Assembly: GCA_037349315.1 (NCBI GenBank)
Contig: JBAIAC010000054.1
Coordinates: forward strand, 3,472,001-3,536,000
Reading direction: 5' to 3'
Length of the DNA stretch: 64,000 nucleotides
Source of the DNA: Chelydra serpentina
Lineage: Eukaryota; Chordata; Testudines; Chelydridae
In this document: positions 54,400-63,741 of the stretch, in pieces
Layout of the letters: each line of letters opens with the position of its first letter
Position numbering within the stretch: position 1 is the first letter of the stretch
The notes under the pieces: model-generated
Database searches by the model: none
Told to the model about the DNA's origin: nothing
What the model saw: only the letters and a program-made list of their open reading frames with translations
Made by a program: the position numbers and the translations under genes

Positions 54400-56190
54400 A
54401 AGAGGTTCTGGGAGGGGTCCGTGAAGAGGGACGGGGTGAGTGGTTTGTGTGGAGAGAGTGATGTGAATTGGATGGTATAGCCTTCTTTTGCTAGATCCAA
54501 AATCCATCTGTCCGAGGTGATAGTTGTCCAAGCATTTTAAAATTTGGACAGACAGTTCCCAGATTGATTTATTAAAATTGGTTTGAAGCTCTTGATTAAC
54601 ATGTCAATCCTGAGGCCTAACATGTGGTAAAGTAGACATAGTTGAGGGATTCTTTGTCCTCATAGAAAGTTCCTTCCTGTCATGCATCTGAATATATGTT
54701 TGCTGCTGATGGCATGGTTGCCTAGTCTATAAAATGTGGATGAAGAAAGTGGTATGTACTGCCTGTGCTATCTGGACACCGGGATAGAAGATCTTCTTCT
54801 GTAAGGTGGCATGAGTCCTAGAGACCTATCTGTAGACCAAGTCTCATTCAGTTTACGCAATGTGTAATTAACCTTAGTACTAAATAAGCCATCTCCTTCA
54901 AAGGTTAAATCTTCTATTTTTGCCCTAGTATCCAGTGGGAGATAAGACAAATGTAGCCAAGCATGTCTACGCAGAGATATTGCTATTGCAAATGATCTAG
55001 ACGCAGTATCAGACACGTCAAACAGTGTCCTAATGGCATGTTTGGCTACATTTTGACCTTTGTTAATTATAGCTGATGTCAACTTCCTTTGATCCTCTGG
55101 TAGGTGTTTGGTGAAAACGGCCATTACTGCTGGGATACCTGGCCATTACTGCTTGGAAGCTGGCTATATACATATTTAAGGATGCAGAAGAAAATTATTT
55201 CCTACTCAGAGAATCTAACTTCCTTCCTTCTTTATCCATTTGAATAGAAGGTTGAAAACCTGATCTCAGTCTTTGAAGTGTAGCTGCTGTGACTAGGAAG
55301 TTTGCTTGAGGATGTACATGAAAACAAGAGAACCTCGCCTGTGGGATTTGATACAGTTTATCTGCCTTTTTAGAAACTTTCTGGCATGAAGATAGTTTGG
55401 ACTTTGCTGGTTGCCATAACCCTTCTAATAGGTATCAAATACCAAATGTGTAGTCACCTCTAATGCTACAGATGGTAAATTCACGATTAATGCAACCCTA
55501 TCCAGCAACTTGTGGAATTGAATTGTGTCCTCAGAGAGAGACAAGGCTGCTGCTATGCCCACATTCTCATCAGGAGATTAACTGTTCTGCGACAGTCCTG
55601 AGTCATAAGGAAATTCATCACATGGAGGTCCCTCTTGATATTTCTTTTCTGATGTTACCTCCTCTTCTGAAGAAGGGGAATGTTCTTGGATCTGTGGCTG
55701 AAGGATCTGGACATTTCTGCTCCATAGAACATGGTGGAATCTGTTCCAGCCCTGGAGGGTCTTCTAACATGTAAAGAAAAAGGAGAAGGAGTTGGCCAAT
55801 ATGGTCACAGCATCCACAGAGGCATAGGATAGTTCTGACAGCTTGTCCAGTCTGGTATCATAGTCTACAAAGGATATCCAGGAAATTCAGGCTCATTCCT
55901 TGTCTGAACAGGTCTTCCATGAGAAGAATGTCCCGTCGAAACCTGTACCAGATCCAGCTCTAGCTCCAACCTTGGATCCGACACTGAAGCCATTGGTGAG
56001 ACCCATGATGTAGGAACTCATAAAGGTTGGGGTGGAGGAAATCATCCCTGGTGACCCGGTAAGAATCTGGGGTAAAAGTGGAAGTGAAGCCAGGAAACTT
56101 TCCCTCAAACCCTCTTGTCTCGGTCTTTTGTCCGAAGGAGACTGCGTTTCAGTAGGGTCCATAGAAGGGTGTGGATCTGGGTGAACTTAA
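54400..56190 (-). pseudogene. DIRS-type retrotransposon: gag and start of pol
   Basis: Reading down from 56190: an N-terminal gag-like frame (MDPTETQSPSDKRPRQEG, 56162-55893), a decayed middle (SRK.FSSASLNMYIASFQAV near 55.2 kb), then an open 118-codon frame 55124-54768 with LPEDQRKLTSAIINKGQNV, DTASRSFAIAISLRRHAWL, RAKIEDLTFEGDGLF and STDRSLGL. This is the DIRS gag region that also gave rise to the LAP2-alpha C-terminal domain. Further down, at about 54547-54400, AWTTITSDRWILDLAKEGY and TIQFTSLSP match the usual start of DIRS reverse transcriptase. Homology ends near 54400, so most of RT, the methyltransferase-like part and the tyrosine recombinase are missing. Stops occur between the blocks. 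The LAP2/gag identification is from motif memory. Confidence 0.7.
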
Positions 56191-56636
56191 GCCATCACCT
56201 CAATAATATGCCATTGGTTCTTTGTTAATGGGTTAGGGTTAGTGCTGGAGACAGGATGGGAGGGGTGAGGTGCCTCTAGCAGGCACTGCTACAAGAAAGT
56301 TCCACCATCTTAGCTGCACAATGTTGATGCATCCCAAACGTGGAACTATGCAGAGGGCACTCAAAGAAGAAGGCAGGTTTCTAATCTTGTAATCATTCTC
56401 ATGGCTCTTCTCTGAACCCTCTCCAAATTATCAACATCCTTCTTGAACTGTGACCACTGGAACCACCAGTCCCAAATATAGAGGTAAACAACCTCTCTAC
56501 TCCATCTCAAGTATCCCCTGTTTATGCATCTGAGGACTGCATTACATTCTTTTGGCTATAGCACCGCAGTGGGAGCTTTTGTTCAGCTGATTATCCACCA
56601 TGACTCCCAGGATAGAGTCCCCCATCCTGTAAGTAT

Positions 56637-56760
56637 TAGGGTGACCAGACAGCAAGTGTGAAAAATCAAGACAGGGGGTGGCAGGTAATAGGAGCCCATA
56701 TAAAGAAAAGCCCCAAACATCGGGACTGTCCCTACAAAATCGGGACATCTGGTCATCCTA
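56637..56760. mobile_element. Small MITE nested in a LINE (TA target)
   Basis: TAGGGTGACCAGACAGC on the left mirrors the right end read inward, TAGGATGACCAGATGTC. TA flanks both sides, as for Tc1/mariner-type insertions. The 120-bp body has CAAGTGTGAAAAATCAAGAC and ATCGGGACTGTCCCTACAAA. LINE sequence continues on both sides, so it inserted after the LINE. Confidence 0.8.
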
Positions 56761-57901
56761 GTAAGCACGGCCTACATTCTTTGTTCCTAGATGTATATAT
56801 TTACATTTAGCCATATTGAAATGCATATTGTTTGCTAGTGCCCAGATTGCTCTGAATCAGGGACTTGTTCTCTTCATTATTTACCACTCCCCCTATTTTT
56901 GTGTCCTCTGCAAACTTTATCCATGATGATTTTATGTTTTCTTCCAGATCATTGATAAAAATGCTAAACAGCAGAGGGCTAAGAACTGATTTCTGTGTGA
57001 CCCCACTTGAAAATGATTCCCCATTTGCAATTACATTTTGAGACCAGACAGCTTTTAATGCATTCAATGTGTGCCATCTAATTTTATATCATCAGTCTAA
57101 TTTTTTAATCAAAATGTCATGTGGTAACAAGTCAAACACCTTCGAGAAGGCTAAGTGCATAACACCAATACTATTACCTTTATCAACCAAATTTGTAATC
57201 TCATCTAAAAAAGATATCAAGTTTGTTTGGCAGGATCTATTTTCCATAAACCCATGTTGATTTGCATTAATTACTATTACCCTCTTTTAATTCTTTATTA
57301 ATTGAGTCCCATAACAGCTGCTCTATTATCTTGCCCGGGATCGATGTCAGGCTGACAGCCCTGTAATTATCCAGGTCATCCCATTTACCCTTTTTAAATA
57401 TTGGCGCAGCATCAGATTTCTTCCAATCTTCTGGAACTTCCCCAGTGCTCCAAGACTTTTTGAAAACATTAACAGTCCAGTGAGCTCCACAGCCAGCTGT
57501 TTTGAAACTCTTGGATGCAAGTTAACTGGGTCTGCTAATTTTAAAATGTGTAATTTTAGTAGTTGCTGTTTAACATCCTCCTGAGATACTAGTGGAATGA
57601 AGAGTTTGATCATCACCATATGATGAAATTATGTCTGTTTTTTCCACAAATATAGAACAGAAATATTTATTGAACTTTTCTGCATTATTATTGATAATTC
57701 TGCCATGTCCATCTAGTAATGGATCAGTACCATTGTCAGGATTCTTTTTGTTCCTAATATATCAAATGATTCCTTCTTATTGTCCATAAATCTGTTGATT
57801 TCTCCTTGTGTCCTTTTGCTTCCCTTATCAATGTTTATAATCCCTAACTTCTGATTTATATCCATTACTATCAACTTCCTTTTTGTAAACGTGCATGCAC
57901 G

Positions 57902-57903
<2 letters not shown>

Positions 57904-57942
<39 letters not shown>
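57904..57942. repeat. (CA)n microsatellite
   Basis: About 19 CA units inside the decayed LINE. Confidence 0.95.
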
Positions 57943-57944
<2 letters not shown>

Positions 57945-58440
57945 AAACTACCATCACTTCCCCACTAAATCAAGTCAGTCGTTTAACCAGCACAACCTTC
58001 TTCCTTAATTGTGGCTTTTTGGGCATCTAGTGAAATGTTCCTAAATGATTCCCAATTATCATTCACATTTTTTCCTCATTAAATTCTTCCTCACAGCTGA
58101 TCTGGCTCATAATTGTTTTCAGCTCTGTGAAATTGGCCCTATTAAAACACCAAGTATATATATAACTTGTCTGGACTGTATTCTGCTTGCACATTATAGA
58201 TGTGATCAAGTCATGATCACATGTACCTAAACTACCATTAATTTTTAGTTCTGTGATCAGTTCCTTTTGATCTGTTAAGAAAAGACCTAATAAAGAATTC
58301 CTGTGTTGGCTGCAATGATTTTTTCAGTTAGGAAATTGTCATCCATAATATTTAGAAATTGAAAGGATATTTTAATAATGGTAGTATGAGACCTCCAGCA
58401 TATGCCACTCAAATTGAAGTCCCCCAATAATAACAATAGT

Positions 58441-58670
58441 GCCAACCCCAAACATTAAAAAATCACAAGATTTTTTTTAAATGTTATTTTTGGGTTGATG
58501 TTATTAGCCTTCTGTCTTTTGAGCCATTAAGATGCACTTGTGTCATGTTTTCAAGGTTTTTTTTCCACAATCATGAGGGCTAGTAATTTCTTTTAAAAAA
58601 AAAAGTCCCTGAGTTAGTTGTGGACTACAAATAGCACCTGAGATTCTTGTAATCACATGAGTCCAGGAGC
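58441..58670 (-). repeat. Interspersed A/T-rich repeat, family shared with 33.5 kb
   Basis: GCCAACCCCAAACATTAAAAAATCAC, split here by eye as GCCAACCCC and AATCACAAG, begins a series that is the reverse complement of 33508-33795 in order and spacing, ending near GGAGCTGGAGCTTTATGG. Decayed. Confidence 0.6.
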
Positions 58671-58681
58671 TGGAGCTTTAT

Positions 58682-58776
58682 GGGCTTGTTTACAGGGGGA
58701 AATTAACCAGCCCAATTCTACTGATATAATACTAGTAGTATAATCATACTAGTAAATTTCCCCTGGAGACAAGCCC
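58682..58776. mobile_element. Small palindromic MITE
   Basis: GGGCTTGTTTACAGGGGGAA on the left mirrors the right end read inward, GGGCTTGTCTCCAGGGGAAA. The centre is TAATACTAGTAGTATAAT, itself nearly palindromic. 95 bp. Confidence 0.7.
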
Positions 58777-60154
58777 TAAGACAAACACTAATTATTGTGA
58801 GACTTGCTGTAAAATTACAAGAATTGGAAAGAGTGTAATAATGTCGGAGAGCTCTGCAGCCTGGCCTTCTCACTGGGAACAGGCCAGAGGAGCACCTCAG
58901 AAATGCTGTTATCACAAATAATCATGTTAGTTTTGAGTTCTGGCATTCTGTTCCACTGGTTTCAGAGGCCCTGCTGAATCCAGTCTTTCATGGTGGGGAG
59001 TTGCACCTGGTTGTATTTCAAGCATCTCGCCTTTAGGTGCTTTTAGCTTGAGAGTTCAAACCCAAAGTGTTTTTTTCCAGTCTATTTATAGGCTGGTGGC
59101 AGAAACCCCTGGGCTGTATTTCACTTGTCGAAGCAGAACAAGCTTTTGCCCCTCATATGGCTGTTGGGCATGGAAGGTTTGAGAGGCACTCATGGAAAGG
59201 GTATGATCTAGTTACTGATAGAGTACAGCGTAAAGGTTCCTTTGCTCATCATTCACTTTGGACGGGAGCTGTCTTGTCAGATCTCCTTGCGGTATTCTGT
59301 TTGATATATGGTCAGAAGCACTTGAAAATAGGCTGGTAAGATTTGTGGTTTGTCCAGGAGTTTAAATAGACGCTTTGGGCTGAGCCGTGCAGTGTCTGTG
59401 ACAGCACAGGACAACAGCAGAACATGCTGACTAGGGGACTTACACATGAGGACACTGTGCTCAGTTTAACATTCTCTCACGTGTAATTGCTGGGCCCGGC
59501 CCCACTGTACTTCATCAATCAACGCTGAGGCAAATCTGCAGCCGGGGTAGGAAGTGTAGGATCTGACCCACTTAACAGAGCGTGTCCCACATTAACCCCT
59601 GGTAAGGCCCTCACCTCTACAGTGGGAGCTGCAAGCAAGGCCAGGAAGAATGAAAGGGAAAATGGAATAACTTCTCTTATCCTGGATTGTTTTCATTGGT
59701 TGTTTATCAAGAGCCAGACACACACGTGTTCAATAGGGACCATCCAACAGATGAACCTTCTTGAGCTGAATGAATCTGGAGAGCAAACGACACAGAAGGG
59801 AAACGGATCAAGGTGCTTGCTCTCAGAATTCAGCAATCCATTCTGCTAAAGATGCTCTGGTTTACAGCCCTGTCCCTAATGCACGGGAGGCGTGTTTGGG
59901 GAGCTCTGGTTAGAGAAATGGCACCCTATTTTTTAAAAAAGTTAACCACTGAGGGATGTCTGTCACACATCAGTTCTGTTCCACCTTGTATTTAGCTTGA
60001 AGTTTGATTTCCTTCCCCATACTTGAAGAAAATCTCTGTGAAGTTCAAAAGCTTGTCCATTCCACCAACATAAGTAATATATATTGTAAATCACAGTGCA
60101 GTTGTACAATGTCACTGGCACATGTTACCAGGGTATACTGTACTATACCAGCAT
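58777..60154. other. Unassigned DNA
   Basis: No coding or repeat family signal recognised. Frames at 59.07-59.34 and 59.62-59.85 kb look random. Confidence 0.45.
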
Positions 60155-60234
60155 ATTTACTTAGGAACCTAGGAATTGCCAGAGTGAATCAGACCCAAGG
60201 TTCATCTAGCCCAGTCTCCTGTGTGAGAGCCTCA
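60155..60234 (-). mobile_element. CR1/L2-type LINE 3' tail, very short
   Basis: TTAGGAACCTAGGAATTGCC, AGAGTGAATCAGACCCAAGG and TCATCTAGCCCAGTCTCCTG are the inverted end of the tail family at 42.7 kb. Confidence 0.75.
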
Positions 60235-60620
60235 AATCCTAGCCCAGGGAACGCTTTGGCACTAGCAAGTGCCAACATACCACCTGCTGACCTGCAAATA
60301 GTTGCCAGAACTAGAAGCTGAACTCCAATAGAGGACTCCAGTCCTGGGATCTGATTGGCAGAATGCTGAGGGTCCTGATTGGCTCCCAGTTTGTATTTAA
60401 ACCACGCACAGGAACAAGAAGTTATCCATGCATCTGGGTTTCCCCTCCTTAGGATGGCTTCCCTCGTGCTACCTGCTTCTACTGTCTGACTCTGAACTCC
60501 TGGTATCTGACCCGGCTCCAACCACTCGATCAAACCACCCACACCTTTGTTGTAACAATTTGCATGGACCACTCAGGCCACAGGAGTGGTCCTGCAGGCG
60601 CGGGTTGTCCAGCTGACCTC
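60235..60620 (+). mobile_element. Possible 5' LTR/leader of the sushi-like Gypsy element
   Basis: A CCAAT-type GATTGGCTCCC and a TATA-like TATTTAAACC (60390-60400) lie at promoter spacing, followed by a C/T-rich leader before gag homology begins at about 60.68 kb. No TG..CA ends or second copy is visible, so the call rests on position and promoter-like motifs. Confidence 0.35.
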
Positions 60621-60679
60621 AGGGACCCAGCTATTGCAGACAGCTGCATGCCAAAATTACCACACTCCAGACACAGCTC

Positions 60680-61700
60680 ATGCAGCCCTGGTCCCTAACA
60701 CATGTGCCAGAACGGTTTGATGGTAATTGCCATCAGTTCTGGGGTTTTATAACCAGAGCTGCCTCCTGTTCATGAGCCATCCTCAGTCCTACTCATGTAA
60801 AGATGAGTCTGGTTATAAGCCTGCGATCCAGGGAAGTGTTAAACTGGGCCTCCCCTTTCCTGCGTGTGACAGCCCGGTACTGTGGAACTGGGAGGTCTTC
60901 CTCCAAGCCATGTTGGTGCTATTTGAGAAGCCACACTGAGCTGAAAGGACAGAGGCTGCCTTAAGAAAACTCCCATGGGGCAGGGCACCGTAGCCACCTC
61001 AGCTGCACAGTTCTACCCCCTCACAGCCCATACAGACTGGAACAAGGCAGCACAGCTGTACCAGTTCCGGTGGGGCCTGCAAGAAGAAATGAAAGATGAA
61101 TTGGCCCTGGTGGAGATGCCCGCAAGTCTCGATGCCATTGTCAATCTCACCATCCATATAGACAATGGGTTATGGGAATGAAGGCAGGAAAACTGGGCGG
61201 GTCTTGCAATTCTCCTATCTGTGCACTGTTACATCTTCATCGGTACCTCCAGCTGAGCTGAGGCAGGTGGATGTGGGCTGTCAATGGCTCACCCCCACAG
61301 GAAAGGGACGACAATGCCAGCACCATCTCTACTTCCACTGCGGTGAGTCTGTTCACTCTATCTCTGCCTGCCCCATAGGAACCCCAAGGAATTGGAGGAA
61401 AAAAGCTCCCCCACACTTTGGTCTTTACTGGAATACCTCCATCCAAGAGTCCCCCACTTGCAGATGCAGGTCCACATACCCAAGGAGCCGCTGAGAACTC
61501 CCTCCTACCAGCTCTCATTGACTCGGGCACAGATGACTGCTTCATAGCTGCATCGATTACTGGTGGCTCCCATTTGTGTCCTGTTCCTGTAATGGAACAA
61601 ACAACTCCACTGGAGACCATGATTCAGGGGCACCACGAAACATTACAATTTGGCATGATCCATTCGCCACACTTTCCCTTGATGCTCATCATCTCCTGAC
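60680..61700 (+). pseudogene. Sushi-like Ty3/Gypsy gag and protease
   Basis: Plus-strand blocks in order: [16 protein letters not shown] (capsid N-part), SPVLWNWEVFLQAMLVLFEK then PH.AERTEAALRKL, TDWNKAAQLYQFRWGLQEE and MKDELALVEMPASLDAIVN (capsid C-part), IHIDNGLWE, zinc knuckle YFHCGESVHSISACP (C-x2-CHC-like with the first Cys lost), and protease ALIDSGTDDCFIAASITGG with the DSG triad and HSPHFPLMLI. These are the family features of vertebrate sushi-class Gypsy elements, from which the RTL/PEG10 host genes derive. At least three frameshifts and several stops break the reading. Not a domesticated gene in this state. Confidence 0.85.
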
Positions 61701-61789
61701 TGTACCTCCACAATCTGCTCATTTGGTGGTAAGCACGAGAAGTCTGTTTTCCTGATATGGCAATCAAGACTGTCCTATCCTGACGACTT

Positions 61790-62268
61790 TGTCCCAGACA
61801 AGTATTACACCCAGGCACTTACTGTTCAAGCCCCTGCAGAGCTAAACTATGAAATACTTGGTAAGGAATTCCTGGAACTAAAAAGTGCCTTTGCAGAATG
61901 GCAGCACTGCCTGGAAGGAGCTCGCTACCTGGTCCAGGTGTTCATTGATCATAATATTCTGGAATACCTATATAGGACAAAAGCCTTAAACCAGTGGTAG
62001 CTTTGGTGGGCCCTGTTTTTCCTCGTGATTCATTTCATCATCACATATTTCCCCAGATTCCAAAACTGTAAGACTCTGATGCCCTGTCCAGAAGATACAG
62101 CACCAACCAATGAGGTCCAGTCAGGAACCAACCCTGATTCTCAACTTCTGTAAATTTCTCAGCACACCTCGTCACCAGGATATACTCCCATTGATACCCT
62201 CTGCCTCAGAATTCCACCTGACGAACAAGTTATTATCAGCAAGCATGACTCCTGGGAAGGAATCGTGT
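61790..62268 (+). pseudogene. Sushi-like Gypsy RNase H (reverse transcriptase deleted)
   Basis: After the protease nearly all of RT is missing. At about 61800-62090 the plus strand reads ELNYEILGKEFLELKSAFAE, WQHCLEGARYLVQVFIDHN, ILEYLYRTKALNQ and WALFFLVIHFIITYFPRFQN, which is the RNase H plus connection part. It continues with IPPDEQVIISKHDSW up to the junction with the inverted duplication at 62268. Confidence 0.8.
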
Positions 62269-62381
62269 AGAGAAGACACCTGCCAAAAACAAGAGGATGA
62301 AGCTCTAAAACTCAAACTAGAGGATCAGGGCCTACATAAAAGCCTAGACCAGGGGTTCCCAAACTTGGTTCGTGACGTGTT

Positions 62382-62570
62382 CAGTGGTTTGAGCATTAGC
62401 CTGCTAAACCCAGGGTTGTGAGTTCAATCCTTGAGGGGGCCATTTAGGGATGTGGGGCAAAAAAAATCTTTCAGGGGACAGTACTTGGTCCTGCTAGTGA
62501 AGGCAGTGAACTGGACTTGATGACCTTTCAAGGTCCTTCCAGTTCTAGGAGATTGGCATATCTCCATTTA
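62382..62570 (+). mobile_element. tRNA-derived SINE with a different 3' tail
   Basis: The head (CAGTGGTTTGAGCATTAGCC, B box GTGAGTTCAATCC) and body (CCATTTAGGGATGTGGGG) are the usual SINE. The 3' part instead reads ACTTGGTCCTGCTAGTGAAG, GGACTTGATGACCTTTCAAG and CCTTCCAGTTCTAGGAGATT, not the CR1 end. The first few bases of the head are missing. Confidence 0.85.
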
Positions 62571-62598
62571 TGATTTTTTTTCTTCTAAAAAGTAAAAT

Positions 62599-62779
62599 GG
62601 GGGGAGGGATAGCTCAGTGGTTTGAGCATTGGCCTGCTAAACCCAGGGTTATGAGTTCAATCCTTGAGGGGGCCATTTAGGGATCTGGGGCAAAAAATGG
62701 AGATTGGTCCTGCTTTGAGCAGGGGGTTGGACTAGATGACCTCCTAAGGTCCCTTCCAACCCTGAGATTCTATGATTCT
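62599..62779 (+). mobile_element. tRNA-derived turtle SINE with CR1 tail
   Basis: A near-complete copy: GGGGGGAGGGATAGCTCAGT, TTATGAGTTCAATCC, GGCCATTTAGGGATCTGGGG, then the CR1 tail ending GAGATTCTATGATTCTA. It lies 28 bp after the preceding SINE in the same orientation. Confidence 0.95.
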
Positions 62780-63189
62780 AAGCCCCTGGTGGGCCACTGG
62801 ACGCTTTGTTTACCTGAGCGACAGCAGGTACAGCCGCTCCCAGTGGCCCTTTCCATTTGTCCATTGAACTGGGGATGGTAAGCAGAGGAAAGACGTGCAG
62901 ACCCAGGCCATGAACTGAGACTGGTGGTCGGAAGTGAAGTGCTCCGGAAGGTAATGGAGGCAGACTAGTTGGCTAATCCATCGGCAGAGGGGAGGCCTGT
63001 GCAGGTAGTGAAGGGGTCCACTACCATCAGAACTGTTGTACATTTGTTAGACTGTGGTAATTCTACAATGAAGTCTATGGCAATGGCCATTCAGGGTTGA
63101 GATGGGGTATACATAAGGGGCCAAGTCTATGTTCCCCCAGGACCCTCAAGAGTTCCAGTCCTGCAACTGTGCCACAACTTTCCCCTAGC

Positions 63190-63628
63190 AGGACACTTGG
63201 GGCACTTTAAGACCCAACAGTTAATATCCCAACTCCTTTTGGTGGCCCCAAATGTACTCCCAATACAGACATTCATTGCCTCTTCTGACGTTTGTGTCCA
63301 TGCCAAGACACTGTGCCACAAGCACTGCAGTCTCGTTCAGCCCTCGGACACCCCATCTCAACCCTGGGTGGCCATTGCCATAGACTTCATTGTAGAATTA
63401 CCACAGTCTAACAAATGTACAACAGTTCTGATGGTAGTGGGCCCCTTCACCAAAATGGCCCACTTCATCCCCTGCACAGGCCTCCCCTCTGCCGATGGAT
63501 TAGCCAACTAGTCTGCCTCCATTACCTTCCGGAGCACTTCACTTCCGACTGCCAGTCTCAGTTCATGGCCTGGGTCTGCACGTCTTTCCTCTGCTTACCA
63601 TCCCCAGTTCAATGGACAAATGGAAAGG
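63190..63628 (+). pseudogene. Sushi-like Gypsy integrase
   Basis: The plus strand reads AGHLGHFKTQQLISQLLLVA (zinc-binding His end), SSDVCVHAKTLC (Cys part), PSQPWVAIAIDFIVELPQSN (first catalytic Asp), CTTVLMVVGPFTKMAHFIPC and, after a frameshift, SSWPGSARLSSAYHPQFNGQ then MERA, whose NGQ..ER gives the glutamate region. The second catalytic Asp block is damaged. Its 3' half is the template of arm 1. Homology ends near 63628 in the hAT fragment. Confidence 0.82.
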
Positions 63629-63741
63629 GCCACTGGGAGCTGTGAGCGGCTGTACCTGCTGTCGCTCAGGTAAACAAAGCGTCCAGTGGCCCACCAGGGG
63701 CTTACCCTGAACAAGCCACGAACCAAGTTTGGGAGCCCCTG
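63629..63741. mobile_element. hAT MITE end in arm 2
   Basis: GGCCACTGGGAGC to GTTTGGGAGCCCCTG, ending in the inverted terminus at 63741. This is the unsplit counterpart of the half-MITE in arm 1: here GTTCAGGGTAAGCCCC is continuous when read inward, so the SINE site in arm 1 is an insertion. Confidence 0.8.

Larger units (their letters stand above)
56381..58440 (-). mobile_element. CR1-clade LINE with endonuclease and RT remnants
   Basis: On the minus strand: endonuclease end near 58.30-58.05 kb (TDQKELITELKINGSLG then TCDHDLITS, where the catalytic Ser of SDH is Cys), linker, RT N-terminus (57619-57347, HPRVSKQLAVELTG), RT core (57067-56807, [40 protein letters not shown] with FADD changed to FAED), and RT C-terminal scraps to 56381. 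It is interrupted by a MITE at 56637 and contains a CA microsatellite. Same subfamily as 5.4-7.2 kb. Dead. Confidence 0.85.
62350..62856. mobile_element. Half of a hAT MITE in arm 1, split by SINEs
   Basis: CAGGGGTTCCCAAACTTGGT at 62350 is the MITE terminus. After the SINE insertion it resumes with AGCCCCTGGTGGGCCACTGG and ends in CCGCTCCCAGTGGCCC near 62849, where integrase sequence begins. The other MITE terminus is absent. Confidence 0.75.

Noticed and set aside
59020..59070. Second tRNA-like B box GAGTTCAAACCC
   Set aside because: No matching acceptor or anticodon arms around it.
60189..60572. 127-codon minus-strand frame
   Set aside because: It is antisense to the putative Gypsy LTR/leader and LINE tail, with no protein similarity.
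61237..61620. 127-codon minus-strand frame
   Set aside because: Shadow of the Gypsy zinc-knuckle and protease region on the opposite strand.
60680..61700. Domesticated sushi-type (RTL/PEG10-like) host gene
   Set aside because: Gag is broken by several frameshifts and stops and is followed by pol remnants, so it is an ordinary dead element rather than a retained gene.
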